DNA of 31,753 nt from JBGPIK01 sp041484845 (GTDB taxonomy: Bacteria > Desulfobacterota > Binatia > UBA9968): NCBI GenBank assembly GCA_041484845.1, contig JBGPIK010000024.1, forward strand, positions 1 through 31,753, read 5' to 3'. Positions 15,058 through 24,016 of this stretch are shown here, piece after piece. The notes beneath the pieces were generated by a model. The model had not been told where the DNA came from and did not search any database. It was given only the letters and a program-made list of their open reading frames with translations. The translations under genes and the position numbers were made by a program. Each line of letters starts with the position of its first letter. Position 1 is the first letter of the stretch.

Positions 15058-16245
15058 TTGGCCACTGACGTAATTATGCCTGCGCTCGGCGTGGCGCAGG
15101 AAAAAGGCACGCTGATCAACTGGCTCAAGACCGAAGGCCAATCGGTGACCAAGGGCGAGCCTCTCATGGAGGTCGAGACCGACAAGGCGACGGTGGAAAT
15201 CGAAGCGCCCGCTTCAGGGATTCTCGCTAATGTGACAGCGGCCCCAGGAGACGAGGTACCGGTGGGAAATAAAATAGCGCTTATCCTCGCCCCCGGAGAA
15301 AACGTTGAAGACGCACCGCCACAGCGTCCGATAGCCGCGCATGCTGAGGCGGCGCAACCGACCCCCCCGATAACGAAGAGCGCCCCGGCGCCGCAAACCC
15401 AAGCTCCCCAATCCGGGATCATTCCGGCATCGCCGGCGGCGCGAAGAATCGCGCGTGAAAAAGGCGTTGACTTATCGACGCTGCGCGGGACGGGCCCGCA
15501 CGGGGCGATTTTGGCCGAAGATGTCGCCCGTGCGGCAGCGAGCGCAGCTCCCGCTAGCGGCGGACCCGCGAAAGTCAAAGAAACCGTCCAGCTCACACCG
15601 ATGCGCCGCATCGTCGGTGAACGCATGGTGAAGAGCAAACAGAGCGCGCCCCATTTCTACTTGAGCATGGACGCGGACATGACGGAGATTACGCGGCGAC
15701 GAAACAAGTCCAAAGAAAACGACGAAGCGATAGTTCCATCGATTAATGACTATATTCTTAGCGCTGCGGCGCGCGCGCTGAGCCAGCATCCTTCCTTGAA
15801 TGCCGCTTTCACCGACAAAGGTGTCGAGCTTTATGCCGAGATTAATCTCGGCGTGGCGGTGGCTCTGGAGGACGGCCTGGTGGTTCCCGTGATTCGCAAT
15901 GCCGACCGTCTGTCGCTCATCGAGCTCGCCAAACAAAGCCGCCAGTTGGCGGAAAAGGCGCAAAAGAAAAAACTATTTCCGTTAGATTATGAGGGTGGAA
16001 CTTTCACTGTTTCTAATCTCGGCATGTTCGGTGTAGATAATTTTGTCGCTATCATTAACCCGCCGCAGTGCGCCATCCTTGCGGTCGGCCAGGTTGCATC
16101 ACGTGTAGTTGCCCACGGGGAAGGCATAGCCGTGCGCACGATGATGACCATGAGTCTTTCCGCCGATCACCGGGTCGTTGATGGAGCCATGGCCGCCAGA
16201 TTCTTGCAGGAGGTTAAAGGACAGCTGGAAAAAGCCGACTTTTGA
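15058..16245 (+). CDS. Dihydrolipoamide acyltransferase, E2 of 2-oxoacid dehydrogenase complex
   Basis: A 395-residue E2 with a TTG start. One lipoyl domain (about 1-80) has the lipoylated lysine K43 in ETDKATVEIEA. An Ala/Pro-rich linker follows, then a peripheral subunit-binding domain (about 122-160, SPAARRIAREKGVD...GTGPHGAILAEDV). The catalytic domain (about 175-395) ends with DHRVVDG, in which H371 and D375 are the active-site residues. It takes the acyl group from E1 and transfers it to CoA. The binding domain needs an E3, which is not encoded here. It is the last gene of the E1 alpha, E1 beta, M24, E2 set, and the next importer begins 7 nt after its stop. Acetyl, branched-chain or acetoin-derived acyl specificity cannot be decided. 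Confidence 0.93.
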   Translation: MATDVIMPALGVAQEKGTLINWLKTEGQSVTKGEPLMEVETDKATVEIEAPASGILANVTAAPGDEVPVGNKIALILAPGENVEDAPPQRPIAAHAEAAQPTPPITKSAPAPQTQAPQSGIIPASPAARRIAREKGVDLSTLRGTGPHGAILAEDVARAAASAAPASGGPAKVKETVQLTPMRRIVGERMVKSKQSAPHFYLSMDADMTEITRRRNKSKENDEAIVPSINDYILSAAARALSQHPSLNAAFTDKGVELYAEINLGVAVALEDGLVVPVIRNADRLSLIELAKQSRQLAEKAQKKKLFPLDYEGGTFTVSNLGMFGVDNFVAIINPPQCAILAVGQVASRVVAHGEGIAVRTMMTMSLSADHRVVDGAMAARFLQEVKGQLEKADF

Positions 16246-16252
16246 TTCCTCC

Positions 16253-17038
16253 ATGGCCAAGATCGTTATTCGAAATCTCACGAAAACCTACAGCGGGGGC
16301 GAGGTCCTAGCTCTGAAAGATATCAATCTCGAAGTGGAGCCTTTTGAGAGTCTCTGCATTCTCGGCCCCAGTGGCTGCGGCAAGACCACGCTCCTGCGAA
16401 TCATCGACTCATTGATTGCGCGCGACAAGGGCGAGGTGCTCATCGATGGCCAGTCAGTCGATTGCCCGCGTCCGGACGTGGCTATGGTGTTTCAGCACTT
16501 CGGCCTTTTCCCGTGGAAACGACTGGACGAAAATATTGCCTATGGTTTGCAGTTGAGAGGAATGCCGCGCCAAGAAACTAGGACAGCCGTCCAGCGATAT
16601 ATCGAGCTGATGGGTCTCAAGGGCTTTGAAAAATCCTATCCTCATCAGCTTTCGGGCGGCATGCAGCAGCGCGCCGGCCTGGCTCGTGCCCTGGCGATCA
16701 ATCCCGCTCTGTTGCTTATGGACGAGCCTTTCGGCGCATTGGACGCCCAGACGCGGGAAATGATGCAGGAGGAGCTGCTCCACATACTCGAGAAAGACAA
16801 AACGACTATGATTTTCGTGACCCATAGTATCGATGAGGCAATTCTCTTGGGCGATCGCATCGTCATGATGTCGCGGCGCCCCGGGCGCATTCGTGAGATC
16901 TTGCCAGTGGAGATCCCGCGCCCGAGACAGATCCTGTCGGTGCGGGCTCACCCACGCTATCTCGAACTGAGAAACTTTATTTGGGAAATGCTCAAACAGG
17001 ATCTGGAGCAACCCGGCAACGAGGTGAGCCGGTCATGA
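16253..17038 (+). CDS. ABC transporter ATP-binding protein of second NitT/TauT-type importer
   Basis: A 261-residue ATPase with Walker A GPSGCGKTT (38-46), Q81 in FQHFGLFPW, signature LSGGMQQ (133-139), Walker B LLLMDEP (153-159) and switch H191 in VTHSIDEAIL. It is close in type to the ATPase at 7432 but belongs to a different gene order (ATPase, permease, binding protein). I chose ATG 16253; the frame also runs into the end of the E2 gene, but the family N-terminus MAKIVIRNLTKTY begins here. It is 7 nt from E2, so the importer is probably transcribed with the dehydrogenase complex. Its TGA overlaps the permease ATG (ATGA). Confidence 0.93.
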   Translation: MAKIVIRNLTKTYSGGEVLALKDINLEVEPFESLCILGPSGCGKTTLLRIIDSLIARDKGEVLIDGQSVDCPRPDVAMVFQHFGLFPWKRLDENIAYGLQLRGMPRQETRTAVQRYIELMGLKGFEKSYPHQLSGGMQQRAGLARALAINPALLLMDEPFGALDAQTREMMQEELLHILEKDKTTMIFVTHSIDEAILLGDRIVMMSRRPGRIREILPVEIPRPRQILSVRAHPRYLELRNFIWEMLKQDLEQPGNEVSRS

Positions 17039-17790
17039 GTCCGCGCATGAAAGTTCGTATCCTCTCGCTCTTGGTTGTGTTCGCTGTCTGGGAGGTCTAC
17101 GGGCGGCGCGTCAATCCGATCCTCTTTACTTATCCGACGGCGATCGCCCGCGCATTCCTTGAACTGGTAGCTACGGGAGAGCTGCAGAGCTACATGAAAG
17201 AGAGCCTCCTCGTTTTTGCTTATGCGTCGATTCTGTCTGTCATCGTCGGTGTTCTTGTCGGCGTGGTGATGGGCCGCTCCTTAATAGTGGAATGGGCCAC
17301 GGACATTTACATCAACGCCCTTTACTCCATGCCGATGGTCGCCATGGTGCCGCTCATCGTCCTTTGGTTCGGCTTCAGAGTTCCGGCCAAGGTTATCATC
17401 GTCTTTCTGTTTATGGTCTTTCCCGTGCTTCTCAGCACCTATCAGGGCGTCAAAGACGTGGACCGCAACCTCCAGGAGGTTGCCCGCTCATTTTGCTCCA
17501 GCGAACGGCAGCTCTGGTATCACTTGATTATCCCCTCGGCTGTCCCGTTTATTATCGTAGGCGTGAGGTTGGCCATCGGCCGCGGCCTGGTCGGAATGAT
17601 CGTGGCCGAATTTTATACCTCAGTGACCGGATTGGGTTATATGATCGTGCGCTACGCCAATGCTTTGGAGACCGATAAGCTCTTTGTCCCGATAGTGGTA
17701 GTTATGGTATTAGGAATCGGGCTCATGTCGTTGGCCAAATGGGTAGAAGGACGCATTGCGCCCTGGAAAAATTTTGGCGAAAAGGATTAA
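17035..17790 (+). CDS. ABC transporter permease of second NitT/TauT-type importer
   Basis: A 251-residue membrane protein with about six hydrophobic segments. Family features are PLIVLWFGFRVPAKV and the coupling loop QEVARSFCSSERQLWYHLIIPSAVP (about residues 146-170). The start ATG 17035 overlaps the ATPase stop as ATGA. It is shorter at the N-terminus than the permease at 6504. It should form a homodimer with the ATPase at 16253 and receive ligand from the binding protein at 17802. Confidence 0.92.
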   Translation: MSPRMKVRILSLLVVFAVWEVYGRRVNPILFTYPTAIARAFLELVATGELQSYMKESLLVFAYASILSVIVGVLVGVVMGRSLIVEWATDIYINALYSMPMVAMVPLIVLWFGFRVPAKVIIVFLFMVFPVLLSTYQGVKDVDRNLQEVARSFCSSERQLWYHLIIPSAVPFIIVGVRLAIGRGLVGMIVAEFYTSVTGLGYMIVRYANALETDKLFVPIVVVMVLGIGLMSLAKWVEGRIAPWKNFGEKD

Positions 17791-17801
17791 AGGAGGCACT
17801 C

Positions 17802-18815
17802 ATGAAAAAAATATTGCTTCTCCTCATCATGGTCGGGCTGTGGCTGTCGCTTTCTCCGGCCGAAGCGCAAAACAAACGCAAGGTAGTTTTCGGCGTTCCC
17901 GTTACGCCGCCCAATGTGGTTCACATCCCACCCTACATCGCCAAAGAAATGGGCTTTTTCGCCGAGAACAATATCGAAGCGGAATTAGTTACGTTTGAAG
18001 GTGGAACTCAGACTTTACGTGGCAGTGTCTCCGGCGGACTCGATATCACCGGCACCAGTTCCGACCCGGCCATTATAGCCGCGGCTCGCGGGGCGGGCAC
18101 AAAAGTACTCGGCACCTATTCACACAAGTTGTCGCAGTCCATGCTGGTTCAGGGCGATATCAAGACCTGTAAGGATCTTAAAGGTCGGAAGATCGGGATC
18201 CAGGAAGTCGGGGCATTTAATGAAGTCATGAGCCGCGCGGTGATGGCAACCTGTGGCCTCACGCCAAAAGATGTTCAATATGTGAACGTCAGTACCAAAG
18301 GACGGGTCCCGGGACTCATTAGCGGCCAGATCGATACCGCGATCCTGCATGTGGACCAGGCGCTCGTGGCGAAAAAGAAAAAAGCCGATCTCAATATTCT
18401 GGTGAATCTATGGGAGCCGCTACCCAAATGGCTCTATGCGGCATACATCGCCCCGGAAAAAGAAATTGCTAGCAACCGCCAACTCTACGTAGACATCATG
18501 GCAGCGCTAATTAAGGCCAATCGCTTTATCTATAACAACAAGGAAAAGACCGTCGAGATCGCAGCCAAATACACCCAACAGCCCTCTGATGTCGTCGCGC
18601 AAACCTACGATCTTCTCGCGGACGCCGGTGCCTGGCCCGTGAACAATGGCTTACCAAGAGACATGGTCGAGTGGACAATTAATAAACAGGTCGAGTTGGG
18701 AACGATCAAGGCTCAAGAGAAACCGACGTATGAAAAGTTAATCGATGTCTCGGTGCTCCAGGCTGCCCTTGCCAAAGCTGGAGGACGTTTGACGGGAGAC
18801 AAGCGGTGGGACTAA
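17802..18815 (+). CDS. ABC transporter periplasmic binding protein of second NitT/TauT-type importer
   Basis: A 337-residue exported protein. A typical signal peptide ends near AEA|Q at about residue 24. The NMT1/SsuA-type fold shows IPPYIAKEMGFFAENNIEAE, GGTQTLRGSVSGGLDITG, DLKGRKIGIQEVGAF and GLISGQIDTAILHVDQ. A perfect AGGAGG at 17791-17796 lies 5 nt before the ATG. It is more distant from the two binding proteins at 4.5-6.5 kb than they are from each other, so it is not a third tandem copy. Its ligand is unknown; relatives are linked to aromatic acids, sulfonates and thiamine precursors. Confidence 0.9.
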   Translation: MKKILLLLIMVGLWLSLSPAEAQNKRKVVFGVPVTPPNVVHIPPYIAKEMGFFAENNIEAELVTFEGGTQTLRGSVSGGLDITGTSSDPAIIAAARGAGTKVLGTYSHKLSQSMLVQGDIKTCKDLKGRKIGIQEVGAFNEVMSRAVMATCGLTPKDVQYVNVSTKGRVPGLISGQIDTAILHVDQALVAKKKKADLNILVNLWEPLPKWLYAAYIAPEKEIASNRQLYVDIMAALIKANRFIYNNKEKTVEIAAKYTQQPSDVVAQTYDLLADAGAWPVNNGLPRDMVEWTINKQVELGTIKAQEKPTYEKLIDVSVLQAALAKAGGRLTGDKRWD

Positions 18816-18984
18816 GTGAACCCCTAAGTCACCGCGCTCGCAACAATGCACGGCTATTTTCCTAGTTTCTGGAATCTTTGGAAATGCAGGCAAGTGTTGC
18901 TGCGGATAATTGCTGGCGATTCGTGGCTGAGGCGGGTGGAATACGCCTTGCGAGAGGGTGTTTCGATAAGAGGAGGAGAAAGCC

Positions 18985-20271
18985 ATGGATAAACTATTTT
19001 CGGCCAGACCTATTGCGTCATGTATTTTCGCTCTGGTCCTTTTTTGGCCGCTAACCGGTCATAGTCAAAAAGCCCCTCAATTACCGGCGCAGATTGTCAT
19101 GGGTGGCCCGATTAGTCTCTCCGGTCCCTATGCCAAAGAAGGATCGCAGGGATTGTGGGGTTTTCAGTTAGCCGAGAAGTATATCAATGACGTTTACGGC
19201 GGGGTGCGATTAGATGGAAAAAAAATTCCCGTCAAATATGTTTACTACGATGACGAATCGAAAAAGGAAAGCGTAACCAGCCTGCTGGAAAGATTAATTG
19301 TAACCGATGGGGTGAAGTTTGTTTTTGCTCCATACACGTCGGGTCTTACCCTGGCGGGTGCGCCTGTCGCGGAGAAGTATAAAGCCCTTTATAACTCTCA
19401 CGGGGGCGCGAGTGACCGAACATTTGAGCAAGGGTACAAATACGCGGTCCAGACCATTGTTCTCGGTAGCCGCTACCATGTCGACATGTTTGATATGATG
19501 AAGAAATTCGACCCCAAAGCGACGAAAGTGGCTATGCTCTACGAGGACGATGAGTTCTCGAGATCTGTGAAAGACGGAGCGTTGCAGTACGCCAAAAAGC
19601 TGGGCTTCAATATCGTTTTCGATCGCACCTATCCATCCAAAGTGCAAGATATGACTCCCGCCCTTACCGAATTGGCGGCGGCAAAGCCCGATTTCTTGCT
19701 TGGCGGCGGGCACTTTCCCGACGGGCAGCTCCTAGCTCGTCAAATGACAGATTTGGGAGTGGACGTTAAAGCCGCATCAATTTTGGTGTCGCCGACCTTG
19801 CCTGCGTTTTACGAAGCACTCCATACTGCCGCTGAAGGGGTGAGCGCTCCGGCGCACTGGGAAATCGGCGTGAAGTTTAGCCCTCAAAATACGCCGAAAG
19901 GGATGAAATATTTCGGCCCGACGCAGGAAGAGATCCTCAGCTCGTTTCGGAAAATTTCTAATGGCGTGGATCCCGACTACCACGGTATCGAGGCCACTGC
20001 GGCCATGTTCTCTTATGCCCTTGGGATCGAAGCGGCAAAGAGTCTGGACACCGATAAAGTTCGCGCCGCCATGGGAAAACTGCATTTTGTGTCCGCCTAC
20101 GGCGATTGGGGTATAGATCCGCAAAGCGGCAGGCAAATCGCGCACAAGTCGGTCTTAATCCAATGGCAAAAAGGCAAAAAGGAAATCGTTTGGCCTCTAG
20201 AAGCCGCGACCGCCAAACTTTGTTACCCGATGCCCGCATCTCAAAGCAGGCTTAACGGTAAAACCTGCTGA
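18985..20271 (+). CDS. Liv-type ABC transporter binding protein (Peripla_BP_6 family)
   Basis: A 428-residue exported protein of the leucine/amide-binding type I fold. The signal peptide ends near GHS|Q at about residue 27. MGGPISLSGPYAKEG (typical start of the fold) follows, then VKYVYYDDESKKE, FVFAPYTSGLT, KVAMLYEDDEFS and DFLLGGGHFPDG. A strong GAGGAG precedes the ATG. The 169-bp gap before it has no clear promoter apart from a loose GATAAT at 18905. It starts the five-gene importer livHMGF. Family ligands include branched-chain amino acids, amides, urea and aromatic acids, so the ligand cannot be named. Confidence 0.92.
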   Translation: MDKLFSARPIASCIFALVLFWPLTGHSQKAPQLPAQIVMGGPISLSGPYAKEGSQGLWGFQLAEKYINDVYGGVRLDGKKIPVKYVYYDDESKKESVTSLLERLIVTDGVKFVFAPYTSGLTLAGAPVAEKYKALYNSHGGASDRTFEQGYKYAVQTIVLGSRYHVDMFDMMKKFDPKATKVAMLYEDDEFSRSVKDGALQYAKKLGFNIVFDRTYPSKVQDMTPALTELAAAKPDFLLGGGHFPDGQLLARQMTDLGVDVKAASILVSPTLPAFYEALHTAAEGVSAPAHWEIGVKFSPQNTPKGMKYFGPTQEEILSSFRKISNGVDPDYHGIEATAAMFSYALGIEAAKSLDTDKVRAAMGKLHFVSAYGDWGIDPQSGRQIAHKSVLIQWQKGKKEIVWPLEAATAKLCYPMPASQSRLNGKTC

Positions 20272-20336
20272 GCGAGTCGCGTCGCCAAATCTTCAATCGT
20301 AACGATTAGGGCGGGGCGAAACAGGCCTGGATTGAG

Positions 20337-21233
20337 ATGTCCCAATTTTGGATCCAACTATCGGGTAATCTGCTTAACGGCATGATCTTAGGCTCGGTCT
20401 ATGGTCTCATGACCATGGGTCTCAGCCTTATCTTCGGCGTGTTGAAAATCGTCAACGTCGGCCACGGCGCTTTCATGATGGTGGGCGCCTATACTGCGTT
20501 ATTGATGTTTCAAAACCTCGGTGTCGCGCCGATCTTTTCGCTATTCATCGCTTTAGCTGTGGGTATGACGCTCGGGTACATCTTCTTTCAAATCGTGATA
20601 CGACGATTAACGGCTGCCGCCGAGATGACCACGCTGTTGGCGACCTTTGCCATCGGGATCTTGTTGGAGGAAAGCGCAAGGGTTTTATGGGGACCGGACT
20701 ACCGCGGTTATAGTTGGAATGTGGGACGGCTTATGCTACCTCCGATTGCCATAATCCCTCTGGGAAAGATCTACGCACTCATTGCCAGCATTATCGTTGC
20801 CATACTGCTTTACCTCTGGTTCAAAAAGGGTCGATCAGGATCGGCAGTGAGAGCGGTGATGGAAGATAAAGAAGGCGCGCGGGTTTGCGGTATCAACGTG
20901 GAAGCTATCTATGCTTTAAGTTTTTCTGTCGGGATTGGCCTGACCGTCGTGAGCGGGAACCTTCTGACCCTGTTCGTGCCCGTGGGAATCAATCCCTATA
21001 TGGGCGGTGTCTACACGCTCAAAGCGTTTGTCATCGCTGTCTTAGGAGGATTGACCTCGCCGTGGGGCGCATTCTTTGCCGGCTTCATATTCGGCTTAAT
21101 CGAGAACGGCTCTTATACACTTTTCGGCCTCATTCCAGGGATTGAACCATTCAGTATGACCCAGTTCTTCGCCTTTTTCCTCTTACTCATGATCCTCTTG
21201 TGGAAACCAACCGGCCTTCTCGGGGCTAAATGA
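20337..21233 (+). CDS. livH: Liv-type ABC transporter permease LivH
   Basis: A 298-residue membrane protein with about eight hydrophobic segments. GLSLIFGVLKIVNVGHGAFMMVGAY near the N-terminus and the coupling region SAVRAVMEDKEGARVCGINV mark the LivH family. The ATG follows a 65-bp gap after the binding protein gene. Its last bases overlap the next start (ATGA at 21230-21233). It should pair with LivM to form the membrane channel. Confidence 0.94.
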   Translation: MSQFWIQLSGNLLNGMILGSVYGLMTMGLSLIFGVLKIVNVGHGAFMMVGAYTALLMFQNLGVAPIFSLFIALAVGMTLGYIFFQIVIRRLTAAAEMTTLLATFAIGILLEESARVLWGPDYRGYSWNVGRLMLPPIAIIPLGKIYALIASIIVAILLYLWFKKGRSGSAVRAVMEDKEGARVCGINVEAIYALSFSVGIGLTVVSGNLLTLFVPVGINPYMGGVYTLKAFVIAVLGGLTSPWGAFFAGFIFGLIENGSYTLFGLIPGIEPFSMTQFFAFFLLLMILLWKPTGLLGAK

Positions 21234-22228
21234 AAAGACTTGAGAAATTTTTTCCGCTGATCCCCGTTTACCTCATATACGGTTCGCTCTTTATTTTTGG
21301 TAATTACACCAAGGGAATGTGGCAGGCCGTCGCTCTCTGCGCTTTTTACGCGGCCCTTGGACAAGCCTTTAACGTGTTCCTGGGCATGACCGGATATGTA
21401 GATTTCGGCTACGTCGCGTTTATGGCGCTCGGAGCCTATGGAATGGCACTGACGATCTCAAATCTTTACAGCGTCGCGTGGTTGGGTGACTGGCTAATTC
21501 CCATCGGCCTCGTTGCCGCGGCGCTTTTTTCCGGCGCTCTCTCAATAGCCGTAGGGGCTATCGCTCTCCGACTTCGTGGCGCCTATTTCGCGATCGCAAC
21601 AGTTGGTGTCAACGAGGGTTTTAGGTTCTTGCTCGAAGGAATCAAACTTTGGGGCGGCTCCGAAGGCATCGTGATATCGAGTAAACTACGGACGGCTTTT
21701 GGTAGCGAAGGCGCGAGTCAAGTCTCCACTTTTTGGGCTGACGTATTTGTTTTTTTGATTGCCGCCTTTGCCGCTTTCTTGACGTTGCAATACATGCATA
21801 GCCGAATCGGCTATGCGCTCGCAGCTCTGCGGTCCGACGAAGACGCGGCCAAAGTGATAGGCGTAAATACAACAAAGTACAAAATCATCGCTTTCATAAC
21901 CAGCTCTGCCCTGGGAGGGCTCGTGGGCGCTACGGCGTGGACGCTCAAACTCACTTATGTTTTCCCTGCCGAGGCGTTCGCCATCCATTACACTGTCGAG
22001 GCTATCGTGATCGTTGTTTTGGGAGGAGCCGGAACGCTAATGGGGCCTGTTGCCGGGGGCATTCTCTATGCGGCGCTCAAGTACGGGCTGGGCGTTACCT
22101 TTCCGGGATCGCAGCTTCTTATTCTCGCCCCCATCATCATCGCTATCATTGTTATGGTGCCCGAAGGGCTCATCGGAGTATTAAAGCATAAAGTTCGGGG
22201 CACATTCCTGGAAAAGTTTGTCGTTTAG
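21230..22228 (+). CDS. livM: Liv-type ABC transporter permease LivM
   Basis: A 332-residue membrane protein. Family features are GQAFNVFLGMTGYVDFGYVAFMALGAY near the N-terminus, LRLRGAYFAIATVGVNEGFR in the middle, the coupling loop ALAALRSDEDAAKVIGVNTTKYK, and VLGGAGTLMGPVAGG near the end. It overlaps livH by 4 nt, which indicates coupled translation. It forms the heterodimeric channel with LivH. Confidence 0.94.
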   Translation: MKRLEKFFPLIPVYLIYGSLFIFGNYTKGMWQAVALCAFYAALGQAFNVFLGMTGYVDFGYVAFMALGAYGMALTISNLYSVAWLGDWLIPIGLVAAALFSGALSIAVGAIALRLRGAYFAIATVGVNEGFRFLLEGIKLWGGSEGIVISSKLRTAFGSEGASQVSTFWADVFVFLIAAFAAFLTLQYMHSRIGYALAALRSDEDAAKVIGVNTTKYKIIAFITSSALGGLVGATAWTLKLTYVFPAEAFAIHYTVEAIVIVVLGGAGTLMGPVAGGILYAALKYGLGVTFPGSQLLILAPIIIAIIVMVPEGLIGVLKHKVRGTFLEKFVV

Positions 22229-22237
22229 ATAAGCGCC

Positions 22238-22978
22238 ATGGCGTTACTTGAATTGAAGCACGTAACCAAAAAGTTCGGCGGTCTTCTGGCCGTTGATGAT
22301 GTAACGCTGGAAATCCATTCAGGGGAGGCATTGAGCATCGTGGGGCCGAATGGCAGTGGCAAAACGACTCTCTTCAACCTTATCTGCGGCGTGTACATCC
22401 CCGATCACGGTACCCTCGTGTTCGATGGTCAAGAAATTACCCGGTTGCAGCCCTATCAGCGAGCTCATCTGGGCATTGGCCGCACCTTTCAGATTCCCCG
22501 GCCTTTTGGAACATTGACCGTCAGAGAAAATGTGGCGATTGGCGCTATGTTCGGGACCCAGCGAACTCAGCAAAAAGTCAATGGCGCGCTCAGAGTCGCG
22601 GACGAACGACTTAAACTCGTCGGTTTTTACGAACAAAGAAATCGCCCTGCGCAGGAGCTTACACCGGTGGAAATGAAGATGATGGAGATCGCCCGTGCCC
22701 TAGCGATGAATCCTAAACTACTGCTGCTGGATGAATCGATGGCAGGGATGCCGCCCAGGGAAATCGACACGTTGGTTCAATTTCTAAAGGACATCAAAAA
22801 AAAGGAAGGCATCGCAGTCATCGCGATGGTCGAGCACATCATGCGAGCGGTAGTTAACTTCGCCGAGCGTCTGATCGTTCTGTACCAAGGAAAAAAAATG
22901 CTGGAGGCGCCAACTGCACAGGCGCTCAGCGATCCCAGAGTGATAGATGTTTATCTTGGCCGCGAGCCGGAAGGATAG
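22238..22978 (+). CDS. livG: Liv-type ABC transporter ATPase LivG
   Basis: A 246-residue ATPase with Walker A GPNGSGKT (36-43), GRTFQIPRPFGTLTVREN, Walker B LLLLDES, and switch His in VEHIMRAV. The signature LSGGQ is replaced by LTPVEMKMMEIARAL. I recall that a LivG subgroup carries LTxxExKxxExARAL here, so this alone does not mean loss of function. The gene lies 9 nt after livM. It works as a heterodimer with LivF. Confidence 0.93.
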   Translation: MALLELKHVTKKFGGLLAVDDVTLEIHSGEALSIVGPNGSGKTTLFNLICGVYIPDHGTLVFDGQEITRLQPYQRAHLGIGRTFQIPRPFGTLTVRENVAIGAMFGTQRTQQKVNGALRVADERLKLVGFYEQRNRPAQELTPVEMKMMEIARALAMNPKLLLLDESMAGMPPREIDTLVQFLKDIKKKEGIAVIAMVEHIMRAVVNFAERLIVLYQGKKMLEAPTAQALSDPRVIDVYLGREPEG

Positions 22979-22983
22979 TCCGG

Positions 22984-23688
22984 ATGCTGAAGGTGAAAAA
23001 TTTGGAATCCGGCTACGGGTTAGTTCAGGTTTTATGGAAAGCCAGCCTCGAGGTAAGAAGAGGCTCCATTACAACCCTCCTGGGTCCCAACGGCGCCGGC
23101 AAAACGACGCTTCTGAGGACACTTCTGGGCACCGTGAGGCCATTACGGGGACGTGTCGTCTATGAGGAGAGGGATGTTACGTATCTTCCCCCTCACGAAA
23201 AAGTTCGACAAGGGTTGGTGCTCGTGCCTGAAGGACGTCACTTGTTCGTGAACATGACGGTCAAGGAAAACCTGATTATGGGTGCCTACCACAAGGAGGC
23301 TCTCCGCTATCGAGAGCAGTCACTTGATTCTGTTTACGAGCTTTTTCCCCGCCTGAAAGAACGAGGGGAGCAACGGGCCGGAACTCTGAGTGGCGGTGAA
23401 CAGCAGATGTTGACGATAGCCCGGGGCCTAATGAGCAAACCCAAGCTTATGATGCTCGATGAACCGAGTCAGGGACTCGCGCCAAAGCTCGTACGGGAAG
23501 TTTTCACTGCGATTGAGAAGATGAGAAAAGAAGCTAACCTTACAATCATCCTCGTGGAACAAAGCGTGGATTACGCGCTCGGTATCTGTGATTACGCCTA
23601 CATTATTCACGAAGGCCAAGTGAAGGCTGCCGGCACTCCGGATGAGGTTAAACGATCTGAAGTCCGAGAAGCTTACCTCGGAATCTGA
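22984..23688 (+). CDS. livF: Liv-type ABC transporter ATPase LivF
   Basis: A 234-residue ATPase with Walker A GPNGAGKT (34-41), the LivF-typical VPEGRHLFVNMTVKENL, a canonical signature LSGGEQQ, Walker B LMMLDEPSQGLAP and VEQSVDYAL. It begins 5 nt after livG. Since LivG has a degenerate signature, the composite sites of the LivG/LivF dimer would be asymmetric. Last gene of the importer. Confidence 0.94.
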   Translation: MLKVKNLESGYGLVQVLWKASLEVRRGSITTLLGPNGAGKTTLLRTLLGTVRPLRGRVVYEERDVTYLPPHEKVRQGLVLVPEGRHLFVNMTVKENLIMGAYHKEALRYREQSLDSVYELFPRLKERGEQRAGTLSGGEQQMLTIARGLMSKPKLMMLDEPSQGLAPKLVREVFTAIEKMRKEANLTIILVEQSVDYALGICDYAYIIHEGQVKAAGTPDEVKRSEVREAYLGI

Positions 23689-23704
23689 TTCATCGATTAT
23701 CGTG

Positions 23705-24016
23705 ATGTCCGGGTTCGATTGTAAAGATTCCCCTTTTAAGGGTCCCATCGTCGTTCCCATCCAAGATAGTATCGACTTGCACCCGTTCGCGCCGAAGGAT
23801 ATCCCGAGTGTTGTCGAAGAATACATCGGCGAGTGCGTTCCCAACGGCATTTACGATGTGCGCATCATTCATGGGCGTGGTATCGGTGTGCAGCGCAACA
23901 TCGTGCGGTCGTTGCTCGAACGACACGCCAATGTTGTTTCTTTTCACGACGCTCCGTCGGAAGGCGGAGGTTGGGGAGCAACCGTCGTCAGACTAAAAGA
24001 CCTTAGCGCGCGCTGA
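23705..24016 (+). CDS. Small stand-alone Smr-domain protein
   Basis: A 103-residue protein, almost all Smr domain: IDLHPF (DLH at 24-26) and the HGRG motif (56-59) in RIIHGRGIGVQR, followed by HDAPSEGGGWGATVVRL. Smr domains, as at the C-terminus of MutS2, bind branched or structured nucleic acid and some have nuclease activity. I chose ATG 23705, 16 nt after livF. An in-frame ATG at 23642 inside livF would add 21 residues unlike the family; neither has a good ribosome site. It is not functionally linked to transport. Its 3' end overlaps the lspA 3' end by 14 nt on opposite strands. Confidence 0.85.
   Translation: MSGFDCKDSPFKGPIVVPIQDSIDLHPFAPKDIPSVVEEYIGECVPNGIYDVRIIHGRGIGVQRNIVRSLLERHANVVSFHDAPSEGGGWGATVVRLKDLSAR

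Noticed and set aside
22640..22720. LivG lacks LSGGQ (LTPVE instead), possibly inactive
   Set aside because: From memory, a LivG subgroup carries LTxxExKxxExARAL here, and Walker A, Walker B and the switch His are intact, so this is likely normal.
2223..23688. Genomic island acquired by transfer
   Set aside because: No integrase, transposase, tRNA junction or direct-repeat boundary is seen, and base composition looks similar to the flanking housekeeping genes.
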